A stretch of DNA of 64,000 nt, taken from contig CM046341.1 of assembly GCA_025403435.1 (NCBI GenBank), positions 9,633,219 to 9,697,218 of the forward strand, written 5' to 3'. This document shows positions 1 to 11,951 of the stretch, in pieces. Position 1 is the first letter of the stretch, and each line of letters opens with the position of its first letter. The stretch is from Artocarpus heterophyllus. Its lineage: Eukaryota > Streptophyta > Magnoliopsida > Rosales > Moraceae. The notes below the pieces were generated by a model that worked only from the letters and a program-made list of their open reading frames with translations, ran no database searches and had not been told where the DNA came from. Position numbers and translations under genes: made by a program.

Positions 1-1999
1 GATAAAGTTCAGACATCCACTTTGGCGTGCACGTCGACTTGTTAGGTCATGCCTTCAGCCATGTAATTTCGATGCCACAAAACTTATCATATTGTCATTC
101 TAGTATATGATGAACCTTAATTCTTATAATCCACATCTCAATCATTTTGCCTCATCATGCATTCTAAATTTTTCTCTTCTTTGTATAAGACAGTATTGTA
201 TTTGATGCTAATTGGTGAACGTTGTGTGTATTGTTCTTATAGTTTATTGTGTGTATTGTTCTTATAGTTTACCTTCTTACTAGTTATTACTAGTAATTTG
301 TATTGTTATCATTGAGTGTAACTATCGAAACTCTAAATTCTTCATTATTTTTATTTATCTTTCGTTCACAATAATTTTAAAGGATAAATTTAAAAAATCA
401 GCCAATGATACAAAAACATTAGGCATTTTGAAGGATTGAATTCAAACAATGTTACGCATATTGTGTACAAGTCTTACATATCTTATGCTTTTTATTTTAC
501 ACTATTATCACCATTAATTAACTTGTCCTTTAACGTCAAACTCGGATAATTTTTTTAATAACATATTTCATTATCTAATTCAATTGAAGTTATTGTTACA
601 CCCCTCAATTGAAGTTAATAAACAATTTCTTGCTCAGAACTATCGCCTCCCTTTGTCGCGATTAGACAATATTGTGTAGAAGTTAGACATGTGGCGTCCT
701 TTTTGCATCCATTGATGTAATTCTCCCTATACACATGGGTGTCATTTCCAATCCGGTGTCGGATTAAAGTACTCGTCTAAATATATATGTGTGAACTAAA
801 ACTATATCAAGACAGAAATTCTCTAGCAGAGCTACATATAAATGTAGCCACGTATTGTGTGCTCCCCATTCAATTTCTGAAACTGCTTACAATTTTTTTT
901 AAAAATTTTAGACGTGTCCATTTCTAAGAAAAACATTCTTTCCTTGCTGAATAATTGAAGTACGTTATTGTGTTCCTATTTAATTAAAAAAAATCACTTT
1001 TATTCCACTCAATACTTGAAATATATAATGATGTCTCATTTAATAAAGTAATATATTTAGTTTTTTATATTGCTCCCCCACTAAAAACATTAAGCTTTTC
1101 TATTATTACTTTATATGTCTAAAGCTGATCTTATTAATTTGTATGTTGGTTTGAGAGAGAAAAATTAAAAAAAAAAAAAAAACCAAGATCAACTTTGGGG
1201 GTTTCCGCAATTTCTTTGGAGGTATATCCAAAGATCACTATTACACCAAACGCTAAAAGAAAGAGAGTCTTGCAGCACGAGTTGTATAAAGCCTTCTATC
1301 AGTTATAGTGCTTGGTATAAGTGATGTTCCCAAATATTTTTCTCTACCTTCATATTTTTTAGTTCAGAATGTCTACTAAATTTACACATATATGTAAAGA
1401 GTAAAATAAGCAAAGTTTCGTATAATTTATGAAAATAACACCAATTAATAAGGACAATGGGACTTAACAGGTTAACCTTTTAAGATAGAATCTGACCGAG
1501 CCCTTAAAAAGTCTCATTTTTATCATAATATTAGAGGTCAACAAGCTCCAAAGTGACTTAATCCATCCAATACAATGATAGTGACTTCAAAGAGAGAACT
1601 ATCTTATGGGGCATGTAAAGTCCACTTTCAATTTTATGTATGAGGGTATCTATTACATTATACATTATGTACACGTGTTGTATAATACAAAGTTGTACAC
1701 AGACACACAAATTCTAGGTAAAACCATTAGCGTTAAGCATCACAATTAATAAAAAGTGAGTTGCATTTATGAGCTCCATGCTATGAAACTTACATCCTAT
1801 TAGTTTGTGGTCCTTATCACCTATCATTGTTCATTATAGATCCATTTTTTATTAAAAATTATTTGAAACATAAATGATGCTCAACACCATAACTAATAAA
1901 AGAGAGGCTTGATACTACAGGACTAATTATTTCTTATCAATTAGTGTATAATTTTTTACGCCATTCATACCCTCTAGCACTACTCTTCCACATTACAGA
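1..1999. other. Intergenic, no gene seen
   Basis: AT-rich intergenic sequence with stops in all frames and no recognisable protein, RNA gene or transposon end. The only clear structure is a perfect 25-bp tandem duplication at 222-271. Confidence 0.6.
222..271. repeat. 25-bp perfect tandem duplication
   Basis: Two identical 25-bp units (222-246 and 247-271), each starting TTGTGTGTATTG, lie head to tail. A local slippage duplication is the simplest explanation. Confidence 0.85.
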
Positions 2000-2225
2000 T
2001 TGGCACAAGCATTCTACTGTATTATATTATCTTTTTGTATACAAATCATGGGTTGTAGACGACCAACACGAAGTAATCTGGTGGATTAGCAACGGTAAGG
2101 TAGCATGTTAATCTCAAAAATCAACACACATCATTGGTCGTCTCTATTGCCTATGGGTCAGAGTTATCTAGTTGATTACAATACGTAATGAACTAAATTC
2201 ACTCCCCAAATCAACAAAAGGAACC
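2000..2225 (+). repeat. Dispersed direct repeat, copy 1
   Basis: About 225 bp that recur at 2670-2895. Shared landmarks in the same order are AGATTGG, a TATTATAT block, ATACAAATCAT, AATCAACACA and GTCAGAGTTATCTAGTTGAT. The copies differ at many positions, so the duplication is old. No coding sequence or terminal structure is visible. It may be part of an old transposon. Confidence 0.7.
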
Positions 2226-2669
2226 CTCTAGCATAATTCTTCCAGATTATATACCCCGATTAATCATATACCAAGATAGGGATCTCGTAGTTTCATGTGA
2301 TGATCATCTCAAAATTCTCTATGCAGATTAAAAAATGGAGAAGTTTCAAGAATGTTACTTTAAAAGCATGGAAAGAAATCTACAACTATAATAAGAGGGG
2401 TTAAGATTTTGACACTTTAGAGGACCGATAAAAAAACCAGCAAAACATGTTTTGATAAAAATTATCCCTACTAGTTGTTGGAGACTGGAGTAATCTACAA
2501 ACCAAATTACGTCACTAGAATCAATAGTGATCATCAGCTGACACTTACACTGATCACCGAAGGAATCTACTATTTAACATAGGTAACTACAAATAATGTT
2601 GCCTTCTTCAGCATAAATCACCCGTAGTCTAGCCGGTGATTGCCAATGGCAATTGCTTGAGTAATATGA

Positions 2670-2895
2670 TAGATTGGTACTGGTATTCCACTATATTATA
2701 TCATTTTTTTTTTCAATACAAATCATAGGTCGTAGGCAACGAGCATCAAGGTAATTTAGTAGATTAGTACCAATAATATAGCATATTAATTTCATAAATC
2801 AACACATATCACTGGTATCTCTATCACTTATGAGTCAGAGTTATCTAGTTGATTACTATCTATAATCCACTAAATTAAGCCCCAAAATCAACAAG
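2670..2895 (+). repeat. Dispersed direct repeat, copy 2
   Basis: Diverged second copy of the 2000-2225 repeat, about 670 bp downstream in the same orientation. It ends with the same ATCAACAA(A/G)AG tail as copy 1. The sequence between the copies also looks weakly similar in places, so this may be one larger duplicated block. Confidence 0.7.
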
Positions 2896-3799
2896 AGAAA
2901 AATAAAAATAAAAAAAACTAAGTTTAATCATAGTATCTAACTGACCAGGAGGAAAAAAAAAAAAGAATCTCTAATTAACTCTACGAACTTCACTGAATGA
3001 TTATATATTTGGAGTATTTTTACTTACATTTTTATAAATGTGATATATATTTAAGTGTTGCATAAATTAAAATTGTAATATAATTGGTGATGTGACACAA
3101 CTTTTTTAAATATAACATAAATAAATACATTATTTAAAACTGTAGTATAACATTTTATTTTCTCTATATTTTACCCTTCAATAACCACAAACAAGAATTC
3201 ATCAACGATTGGTTGCTCTTAAAAGTTTCTATGCTTGTCATCTTCTACTTCTCTAGACATACGGTCTTTATAAAAAATTACAATATAAGATCAAATTATT
3301 GTTTTCAAATTAAAATTCACAATATTCAAAATATCTTTAAAAAGTCTTTAATGACATTGTAATTATTTTAATGATACCACATTTTGTATTATATAATTAC
3401 ATAGTAATTATTTGAATGATATTATTTTTAGACATGTATAGAATATTTACAAGCTGAAGTCATAGTTTAATTTTATAAGCATAATTGGATCATTTATCTC
3501 ATTAATTCCTCTAAGGGGGTACTGCCCTGGATAAAAATTCGGCCCATAGATCAAACCTCTAAGAAACCATAGAGTACCAAGTGAAGTTCCACATTTGTAA
3601 TTAAGTTCCACATTTGTAATTGCGTTCCTCTCTTGTGTTAACAAAGTTCTCTTCCACAAAAATTTTTTTTCCTTGTTTTCATTTTAAGGATTATGAATTA
3701 AGTTTGTAACAACATTTTTTTAACAAATATTTTCTTAAAAAAATCTTAAAAGTGAACCACGGGAGATAAAATGCTTCCTATACGCATGTGGTTGAACTT
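2896..3799. other. Intergenic, short tandem repeat
   Basis: No gene seen. It contains a 19-bp perfect tandem duplication at 3584-3621 (AAGTTCCACATTTGTAATT twice). The rest is AT-rich. Confidence 0.55.
3584..3621. repeat. 19-bp perfect tandem duplication
   Basis: Two identical 19-bp units, 3584-3602 and 3603-3621. Confidence 0.85.
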
Positions 3800-3972
3800 T
3801 TTGTGAGGGAAATATAGTTCAAACCAAGAGTTTGAACCTAAAATAATGTATGTGATGTTTGATATTTTCAGTTATAACTTATAGTGTAAAACTCTCACAT
3901 GCTACAATATTTTTAACTGAAATTGATTCAAACTATAGTTTGAACTAATGCTCCTAAACACCTTAGTAGTAA
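3800..3972. mobile_element. Possible hAT-like MITE remnant
   Basis: The sequence carries words typical of a small transposon family seen elsewhere in this window (6785, 14330, 14857, 22790): 'TATAGTTCAAAC', 'GTGTAAAACTCTCACATGCTACAATAT', and 'AACTATAGTTTGAAC' near the end with 'AAACACCTTA'. The ends are weakly inverted (AGTTCAAAC near 3812, GTTTGAACT near 3938). No clean 8-bp target duplication was found. Confidence 0.35.
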
Positions 3973-5960
3973 TTCAACTTTGTAAGAGATAATATTGTAG
4001 TAAAGTTTGATTGAACTAAAGGTTTTAGGTTCGAACCATGTTTCCAAACTAACTCTAAATACTAAATATATTGTAGATAACTGTGGTTGCTAAATTAGAG
4101 CAGAAAGATTGGTAAAACTATGAAGGCAAAGTTTGATTCCACATTGGTCTAATTTACCAAATATAATTATCTAATTAAAGTTGAGAATTTATTATGCCCA
4201 TGTATATTATATCACTTATTTTTACTGGGTCAGTCTTGCTGACCGGGTGTTTAGTCTTTACCAATTCAACTCTTAACAGTAAATGAAGATATACTTAATG
4301 TCTTAATGCACTCTCTATTGCTTCAATAATCTTGTGTTAAAACATTGACTCAATGCTGATAATTTATTCTTCTTTTGGTTCAATTACTCCCTTTAAAATA
4401 AAGCATTTTTGCACCAAATTCAACTTCAAATAATAAAATAATCCCTTTTTAAAATATATCGAGTAGCGGCATATTGCCTTTATTTGTCTTTTTACTTTTT
4501 TCTTTCTCTCCGGTAAAAAGAAAAGCGTGCAAATGATTCTCTACCTTTGTACTTCTTTTGCCTTTGCCTTTTGTGCTTTGCAATTGATCTTTCAGGTTGG
4601 TTTAATTAACTTTTTATTTTGCGAAGGCTTTCAAAGTTGTATACAATGATACGGCAGAACATAGGGTAGGAAATGTACTTTTAGATATTGTTGTTTTAAT
4701 GTTGAATTAAATTTTCAATAATTGACAATAATTTTATATCATGTATTATAAATTTTTAATTTAAATACTTGTAAATCAAACCATTTAAAAACAAATCTGC
4801 GACTAAAACAACAGCTTATAAAAAAAGCAGTTCTTACCATGTGAGTTTCCAAATGATATGCATATGGAGTTAGAAAAATCATCCGCAATGTTAGGAATAG
4901 GGTATATCGTTTTTTTAGTTGAACATGACCAATTTGACTAGTTGAAACACTGTCCAAGTTCCAAATGCTCACTGTGTTAATATAATTTATTAGCTCCTCT
5001 TGTAACTTGCAATATTAAACAAAAAGCAAAAATATGATCACAAACTGTTAAATGAGGCAATTAATTTTATTAAGACTAACTGACAAGGAATATCTTGTTC
5101 AAAGTGGTTTTGGGGCTGCTAATTCAGCTATCCAATGTATGTGCATACGTATACAAATAGATAGTATATGTCGTGTGACTTTGAAAACGACTAATATTAT
5201 CAAATTTTGTTCTGAAAAAAAAAAAATCTTGGAGCCCGATTTCATTCTTTAACGCTTACGTAGTAAACACATATTTTCAGAAACAAACAAAAAAAAGCTT
5301 TCATATTTTTCTTATACTCAATAATATCTTTAGAAAAACAATTAACCATACACATCTAGAAAACGGTCATAACACCATTCTCAAAAAAATTTCGTTCCTA
5401 GAACAAAACTTTTTAAAAACGTTGTTTGATAAAGATAAGCCATAGAAAAGAAAATAAACCAAAAAACTGTTATTTGTGTAATTAAAAAAATTAATTGTCT
5501 TATTTTAGAACTTATTAACAAAGTTGATAATTACCGACTCTCACGTAATGATTTAACATCATTATACTGAGAAGTGAATAGCATTTTTTTTTTCCTTTTT
5601 TCTATCATACCATATAGCACGGTCAAGCGTGATTAAAACAATAATAATCCCAAATTATTCTCCTTATTGGGTTTTTTTATATTCTATTTATATATGCCAA
5701 AATGCACGGCCTCGTGCACTTTTACCAGTCAGTACTAAATGACAAATAAAAAAATAATATAATAATCTCCATGCCCAAGGCTTTGCTCATTAATCCATGA
5801 ATTAATTAATATTTTATTTTCTCCAAAAAAAATAAATATTTTATTGATCATGTTGTTTTGCTATGTCCTTCCCGGAAGCTCCACTCACTGCGTGTTCCTT
5901 TTGAACGTGGATTTTTCTCTTCTCGTAGATCATTCAAGATTTCCCGTAATTGGCTAGCCC
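3973..5960. other. Intergenic upstream of the MYB gene
   Basis: AT-rich intergenic DNA with no recognised protein, RNA gene or transposon. The last few hundred bases are presumably part of the MYB upstream regulatory region, but no specific site can be assigned with confidence. Confidence 0.5.
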
Positions 5961-5967
5961 ACCTCCT

Positions 5968-6150
5968 TATAATCAGAGGATAAAAAGCCAACTTAGGCCT
6001 AGGAAAAGTCTGAGCTCATTCCCAAGGATATTACTCTCTCTCTCTCCCCCGCCAAAATATTGGCAAAGGGAAAATCTAGAGAGAGAGAGAGAGAAGAAAA
6101 AGAGTGTGAAATAGCCAAGTTACAAGTTTTTTACAAGCCTAAAAGGAAAG
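5968..6150 (+). promoter_or_regulatory. Core promoter and 5' leader of the MYB gene
   Basis: Two TATA-like stretches precede the gene: TTATAATC at 5968-5975 and GATAAAAAG at 5979-5988. The second would place transcription start near 6010-6020. The leader that follows holds a CT run and a GA run around 6034-6094 (see separate entry) and runs to the ATG at 6151. Transcription start is inferred from spacing only. Confidence 0.45.
6034..6094 (+). promoter_or_regulatory. Nested hairpin in the MYB 5' leader
   Basis: A CT run (6034-6046) is followed by CCCC, then GCCAA (6051-6055), a 4-nt loop, TTGGC (6060-6064), then GGG (6068-6070) and a GA run (6079-6094). In RNA the CU run can pair with the GA run, and GCCAA pairs perfectly with UUGGC inside it. 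This gives a compound stem that ends about 57 nt before the start codon. CT/GA runs are common in plant leaders, so function is unproven; the matching arms and inner stem are visible directly. Confidence 0.6.
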
Positions 6151-7070
6151 ATGGTGAGAGCTCCTTGCTGTGAGAAGATGGGGTTGAAGAAAGGGCCATG
6201 GAGTCCTGAAGAAGACCAAATTCTCATATCCTTTGTTCAGGAATATGGCCATGGAAATTGGCGTGCCCTACCAAAGCAAGCTGGTAATTATTATTACATA
6301 TATATATATATAGATACACACATATATGTATTCCTTTTTTCTTCACTCGCTTTCTTTATGTGTATATCTGTTTCGATTATATGGATAAATCTTAGCCACA
6401 CGATTTAGAAAGATATTGTTGATTGTACTCTAAAAGGTCACCTTTTTTTTTTTTTTTGAACATAAAGAGATCACAACTAATACTAATATCACTCACTATA
6501 AGAGTTTTTTTTTATTTTTTTATTTTCTTCTTTTTTTTTTTTTTTAAATTTGGAGTGTAAGGATTCTCTTTAAGATATGAAGGCCGTTTGATATTATTTT
6601 GGGAGTTTTTGAAAATATTTTAATACACTTATTAAGGCAAAAATTTTAAAAACATTCTCAACATAATTCTTCAAAAATTCTCATTACCGAACGTGAGGAT
6701 GCTACTCTTGACTGTGTATTATGTGATAATAGATTTGGTAATTAGTTAGCAAGTCGGTTATTGCTGTGTAAGGGCCAACAACTTATAGGGTGTTTGGAAA
6801 GGTGGTGGGAACCACTTTTACTATAACACCTTTTTTTTTTAATTGTTACTGTAGCATATGAGAGCTTTACACTGTTCATAATAGAGTTTGTGGTAGAAAC
6901 TGAGTGGTAGGAACCACTGCCAAACACCCTCTTAGTTAGAAGCAAAGTTTTAAGCTTAAAACAATAACATGTGAGAATTTTACATTGTACTAACAATGTT
7001 TTGCTTTTACGGTAGCTGTGAAAGCTAATTAGTTAATCTAATTAGTTCTAACTAAAAATCCTACCAAAAC

Positions 7071-7105
<35 letters not shown>

Positions 7106-8917
7106 AATTCACTCAATGAATGAAATTAAAGTCGATCTTTATATTTTTTGTTGGAGCCAGATATGATATTATTGACGGTTAAAAGTTCTTTATAATAGTT
7201 TTTTTGATTGACAGTTAAAAGTTCTTTTTATAAATTCTGGTATTGTTTTTACTTATATTGAATTTTTGTGTTTAATTAGGACTGTTGAGATGTGGGAAGA
7301 GTTGCAGGCTAAGATGGATAAATTATTTGCGTCCAGATATTAAGAGAGGGAACTTCACCATAGAAGAAGAAGAAACCATCATTAAGTTACATGAAATGCT
7401 CGGCAATAGGTATGTATACAATTTTATCATTAAAATTGTATTTAATTTCCTCATCATAATTATCACTAGTATATCTTCATCATATATATATAGTTGACTC
7501 ATTATAAATCCACCTATAATGCTAATTCATACTAAAAGTGCATGTATAACGAAATTCATTAGCAGCCCACCATCTAATTAATTAATTAAATAATTTCACG
7601 TCTCTTTTATCTAATTGGTCTTTATTTTTTTGGTTTAATTTTTCCTTTTTTTTCTCTAGATTTTTAATTTAAAGAGTTAAAGTCAAACTTGTTTGGGAAA
7701 GTTCTCTTGTTCGTCGACAATTGTAAATGGTGGGGGCGACACCATTTTTTTTAAGTCAAAAAGATGTGATCACCTTTTGCACAAATATGATTATAAGTTG
7801 GAAACTAAAACCATAAATTTAAAAAATGATTTTTCTTTTATTTTTTTAATATTATCTCTCATTGACACATGACAAAACGCCCGTTTTGGAGACTAGTTCA
7901 ATGCAAGAACAACGTGCACAAGTTGAAGATCAGTTGAAAGATTCTCTATATTGGAACTGACTGCAAAACAAATTGAATAAATACATAAATCACATAAATC
8001 CATGCAAGAACGACAACCGATGATAGTAAATATATTTCTTAGATTTTGCGCCTCATAGAATCAAATTTTGCAATATTTAATTTGCATGTTGCATAGCAAA
8101 ACAATTAAATAGTCTTAAGATGGCCCGGTCCAACACATGTAACTCTTAATAAATACAATCCAATATGTAATATAGACAAGCTAAATATTATACAAATACA
8201 CGAACATACAAACAAACTATACAAAGAAACTCACATGTGCTTCCGGGTGACTTAAAGACTATTTCTAACTAATTAATCCTTGATTTTTTTAAAAAAAAAT
8301 AGATAATTTAATCGAGTCTATTTACCAAATTTTCAGATGGTCAGCAATCGCAGCAAGGTTACCTGGGAGAACTGACAATGAAATAAAGAATGTGTGGCAC
8401 ACACACTTGAAGAAAAGACTCGGCAAAAACAGCCATATAATTGTTAACAAGAATCACAAATCTGTGACCAAAAAGGATTTCTCTGCAAAACAACACCCCA
8501 CATGGAGTAGTACCAATGCCAATGTCACAGACCAATTGGAACCCACAACCTCAACGTCTTCACAACCGTCGTCTAGTGATTTTTCATCCGTCACAGAAGC
8601 GACGTCGTTTGGCAGCCGAGGAGACAAACAACGACAACAACAATAATGGCAATGTCATTGTCATCAAAGATGAAAAATACATGGAACATCAATTGTCGGA
8701 AAGTACTAATTTCCCGGAAATTGATGAGAGTTTCTGGGAAATTTCCAATGTGACACCAAGTTTATCTGAATTTTCTTGTCCATTTTCTTGGAGCAATACT
8801 AATTCGGTGGAATTGGATTATGATTATGGTATCAACAATTTTATTGGTCAGGACATGGACTTTTGGTACGATATTTTCGTCAAGGCCGGCGGGACACCAG
8901 AATTACCAGAATTTTAG
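6151..8917 (+). CDS. R2R3-MYB transcription factor, MYB13/14/15-like, frameshifted in exon 3
   Basis: Nuclear DNA-binding transcription factor. Exons are 6151-6283, 7280-7409 and 8337 onward, at the conserved R2R3-MYB intron positions with GT-AG ends. Exon 1 begins [17 protein letters not shown] and holds most of repeat R2. Exon 2 has [20 protein letters not shown]. Exon 3 completes R3 with [20 protein letters not shown]. The spliced reading frame stops at TAA 8644-8646, giving 190 aa. The expected C-terminus lies in the next frame to TAG 8915-8917: it has the subgroup-2 motif IDESFW and ends [13 protein letters not shown]...ELPEF, as in MYB14/MYB15-type proteins. One extra base (or two missing) somewhere near 8590-8645 explains this. 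In this family such factors act in cold, phenylpropanoid or stilbene responses; the role here is inferred. The DNA-binding domain is intact, so a truncated protein lacking the C-terminal motif is possible, as is a sequencing error. Confidence 0.9.
6785..6935. mobile_element. MITE (hAT-like) in MYB intron 1
   Basis: A ~150-bp element begins AGGGTGTTTGGAAAGGTGGT and ends with the inverted counterpart ...CCAAACACCCT. The inner parts also match as inverted repeats (GGGAACCACTT against AGTGGTAGGAACCACT). It has no coding capacity. The GGGTGTTTGG terminus is typical of hAT-like MITEs in plants. The flanks give only an imperfect duplication (ACTTAT / CTTAGT). Confidence 0.7.
7075..7103. repeat. (TA)n microsatellite in MYB intron 1
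   Basis: About 14 consecutive TA units, likely length-polymorphic. Confidence 0.9.
8590..8917 (+). other. Out-of-frame C-terminal segment of the MYB gene
   Basis: This part of exon 3 is open in a frame one base ahead of the spliced reading frame. It encodes an Asn-rich linker, then [10 protein letters not shown] (subgroup-2 motif) and the conserved end [20 protein letters not shown]. Conservation of two family motifs in the wrong frame indicates a recent single lesion, because older decay would have added stops. It overlaps the in-frame Ser/Thr-rich segment that ends at 8646. Confidence 0.85.
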
Positions 8918-10785
8918 TTGTTTGACATTTCTTTCATTAATTTAGGGGCACTCTTTTTAAGAAAGTAGGACAATTTCATGAGTTACGTCTGATATTTGAT
9001 GTTTTATACATTGGATTCATTTCAGATGGGTTTAGATTTTCCAACGTGGGGCCAGAAGTCATCGTTCATCGGTCAGTCCAAATTCAAGTTGGAATTTTAT
9101 ATGTATCAATCATGTCCATTTAGTCATTGACGAAGAAATACGGATTAAAAGCGGGGTCTACAGATAAATATTGTTTATTATGCACGATATGATTTTAGAA
9201 AAATCATAATATGTTTGGCTAGAATATTTGTGGGAATATATATGACGGAACAGAAAAAAAGATTAATAAAATGAAAGCAAAAAAGATAGAAAGAAGAAAA
9301 GGTTTTTATCGAAATAGTACTTTTGTACATCACTACTTACAATTTTATCTTTTTCTATAAGTTGGAGATGTTCCTCTAATGTTGATTTGATGTTTCATGT
9401 GTAATTTAACCCCTCCATTTGAAGAAAAATTGTAGTTTTTTTTTTTTTTTTTTTGTGTTTTGCTTAAACTATATATGCCATTATAATAGGAATTGAACCT
9501 CAACATTTTCCTTATGGACAGAATAGCTTGATAGCATGTTTATTGACAGGAATTTGAGTCAATTTCATGTTTACTTCTTTATTTTTATCTTGGAATGGAA
9601 GTTGAGATTGGTGACCCTATATAAATTTGGAATTTATTAAGAATGAGATTGACAATCCCATGTCCCTCTTCTGAATTATAAATCCTAATAATACTAATAT
9701 TAAACTATCATCTCACTCTTACTTTACTCACAAAATGTTGGATGAAAAAGAAAAGACAAAAAAAAAAACATAATTCTAGTTTATTACTTTATTTACCTAA
9801 TAGAACAATAAGTATTCTAATTATCATCAACTTCATTGTAATAAACATACATTTATTTTTTAATAAAAAAGATGAAATATTTCAATTTTCTTTACCCTTT
9901 ATTTTAAAGTTTCTATTTATTTTATATACCTTTTGATAGTTAATTTTATTTTTTTAAACAATTACACAACTTTTATTTGTTATTTATTTGTCCTAATATT
10001 ATAATATTTTAATTATAATTAGAATTATTATAATAAGTACACGATTTTTTTTTTAATTGAAAAGAAACATTAAAATTTACTCAAAGAGTACATAAGTAAA
10101 TTTACAACATTCGTTTTGATTTTGGATGTATAGAAACACATAAATGAACTTCGGAATCAATCCCTTTCTTGTAAGGTGGCTTTAATTACTATGTAGTAAA
10201 AAGTTTGAAATGTATATAGTTGAGCTCCATCTAAGGGAAATGTGTATGTGCTAATCAAAGTTAGCATTAATGCATTTGTGGGAATTTCGTCAGCTTTATG
10301 AACAGATAAGTAGAGTACTGAACTACAATAAATTCAATGATGTGTGCTTACACTAAATGATGTCTGCATCTAAATAATAATTGTTAAATAATACAACGTA
10401 AATTATGCTCAAGCGGTTTGATTATGTGATATTGCTCACCTGCTTTGTTCTTTTATTCATCCGGACATTCTCAAAAAGGCTTGATATAAGTTGATCTATA
10501 TATATAGATGAAGGCAAGGGAGAGCTAGAAAAATTAGTAAAAGGGTAGAGGTGTGTGACTGAATTAATAAGGGGAAGGACGAAATACAGTTTTAAGGGAG
10601 GCAGAATTTAATTTTAAGGGGGAGGGGGAGGGTGAGGGGCATTTCATATAAAAATTATAAGAAAAAAAAGTTCAGAGGAGGACCCCTTGTCCATATGTGG
10701 TTTCGTCCTTAGATATAGGCATGAATATGATGGCCTATTTTTATATGATCCTGGCATGATACACATTGACATATCAAGTAGGAGA
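8918..10785. other. Intergenic, 3' of MYB
   Basis: AT-rich with many homopolymer runs. AATAAA-like words at 9264-9270 could serve as a MYB polyadenylation signal. No other gene is recognisable. A G-rich, purine-rich patch lies at 10540-10640. Confidence 0.5.
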
Positions 10786-10789
10786 TTAA

Positions 10790-11800
10790 AAGTGTCTTTT
10801 CCTCTCCTCCCCTTTTTCTCTCTAGAATTAGGGTTTCCTCTTCTCTCTTGTGCGCCGCCTATGGTTGGGCCGGAGACCACACCGCCTCGTGGCTAGCTAT
10901 TGGTCCTTTGGCTTAAAGTTGTACCTTGGGGTCTCACAGTAGCTGTCCAGTGGTGCTTTGCTACCTAATCCTCGTTCCTCATGGTGGCTCTAGACGAGAT
11001 TGTGGGGCTGCACTACTGGGCTTCAAGGTTTACCTTTGTGAGCGGTGGAATCCTGTGGTGTTGTGGCTTTTGGGGTTCTGCCCGTCCTCATCTTAGGTTT
11101 GTAGGGGTGATGGTGTTGGTGGAGTTTTCTTTAGTCGTCACTGGCTTGACGTGATTCATGGGGTTTCTACTTCATTGGTAGGAGTTTTGTCCCCGCTGGT
11201 ATAGTCTAAGGCCTTCAGTTTGCTAGTCATGGTGGTGGCAACGACTACGTCCATCCGTGGTCTCTTTGTCTTTGATGTCATCCTTCCCCTTGCGACTGCT
11301 TGTCTCTTACAGGTCTATTGTTTTGCCATAGGTTCAGTGGTTTTTGGAGCTTGTCTTTGGGCATATGTGCGAGACTGAGTCCGCTCGTTTTAGTTTATTT
11401 AGCTTTATTTTCACTAGTAGACGTTTTTTGGTCCCTACTATGGTTTGTTTCTTTTACTTTGTTTTCTTTTGTTTTAGTTTGTTGCAAAGTTTTTGCTTTG
11501 CAGTTATTGTCTTTTAGTTTGTTGTTGATTATGATCTTTGTAGCATTGTAGCTGTGACCCTCTTTTCAACTAGATTTTCATTGATTATTGTAGGGTCCTT
11601 AAAAGAGCGTAATGTGTACTCATCTTTGGATATGTCAAGGTACTCCCGTTTTATTTACAGACCTTTGTGTCACTCTTCCTACCAATATGCTTTCATGTTT
11701 GTATTGTTGGTCTTAGTTTGGTCATTCTCTATACTTCAAAATTTGTCAGCATGTTTTGTAATGGTTTATATAAATGAAATCCCCTTTTTGTTTCAAAAAT
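10790..11800 (+). mobile_element. Possible non-LTR retroelement remnant (LINE-like 3' part)
   Basis: This block is less AT-rich and more GT-rich than its flanks. It starts with a pyrimidine-rich leader (CTCTCCTCCCC, TCTCTCTAG) and ends TATATAAATGAAATCCCC, TTTTTGTTTCAAAAA. Such a tail resembles the 3' ends of plant L1-type retroelements. Open stretches in the region do not show reverse transcriptase or endonuclease motifs. A 19-bp tandem repeat (11802-11838) follows at once. The call rests on base composition and the tail only. Confidence 0.3.
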
Positions 11801-11801
11801 G

Positions 11802-11838
11802 TAGGTTTAGAATGGTACTCTAGGTTTAGAATGGTACT
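11802..11838. repeat. 19-bp tandem duplication
   Basis: TAGGTTTAGAATGGTACT occurs twice in succession at the end of the possible retroelement. Confidence 0.8.
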
Positions 11839-11951
11839 GTCTGTCCGCTAGATGACCTTTTCCCGATGTATGAGACCCCCTATTGATCAATGAACATGCT
11901 CTTATTTAGCACGACATACAAGACATACATATGTATATCAAATTTTTAAAA

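Noticed and set aside
4010..4040. GGTTCGAACC-like word suggestive of a tRNA T-arm
   Set aside because: No matching D-arm, anticodon arm or acceptor stem in the expected positions.
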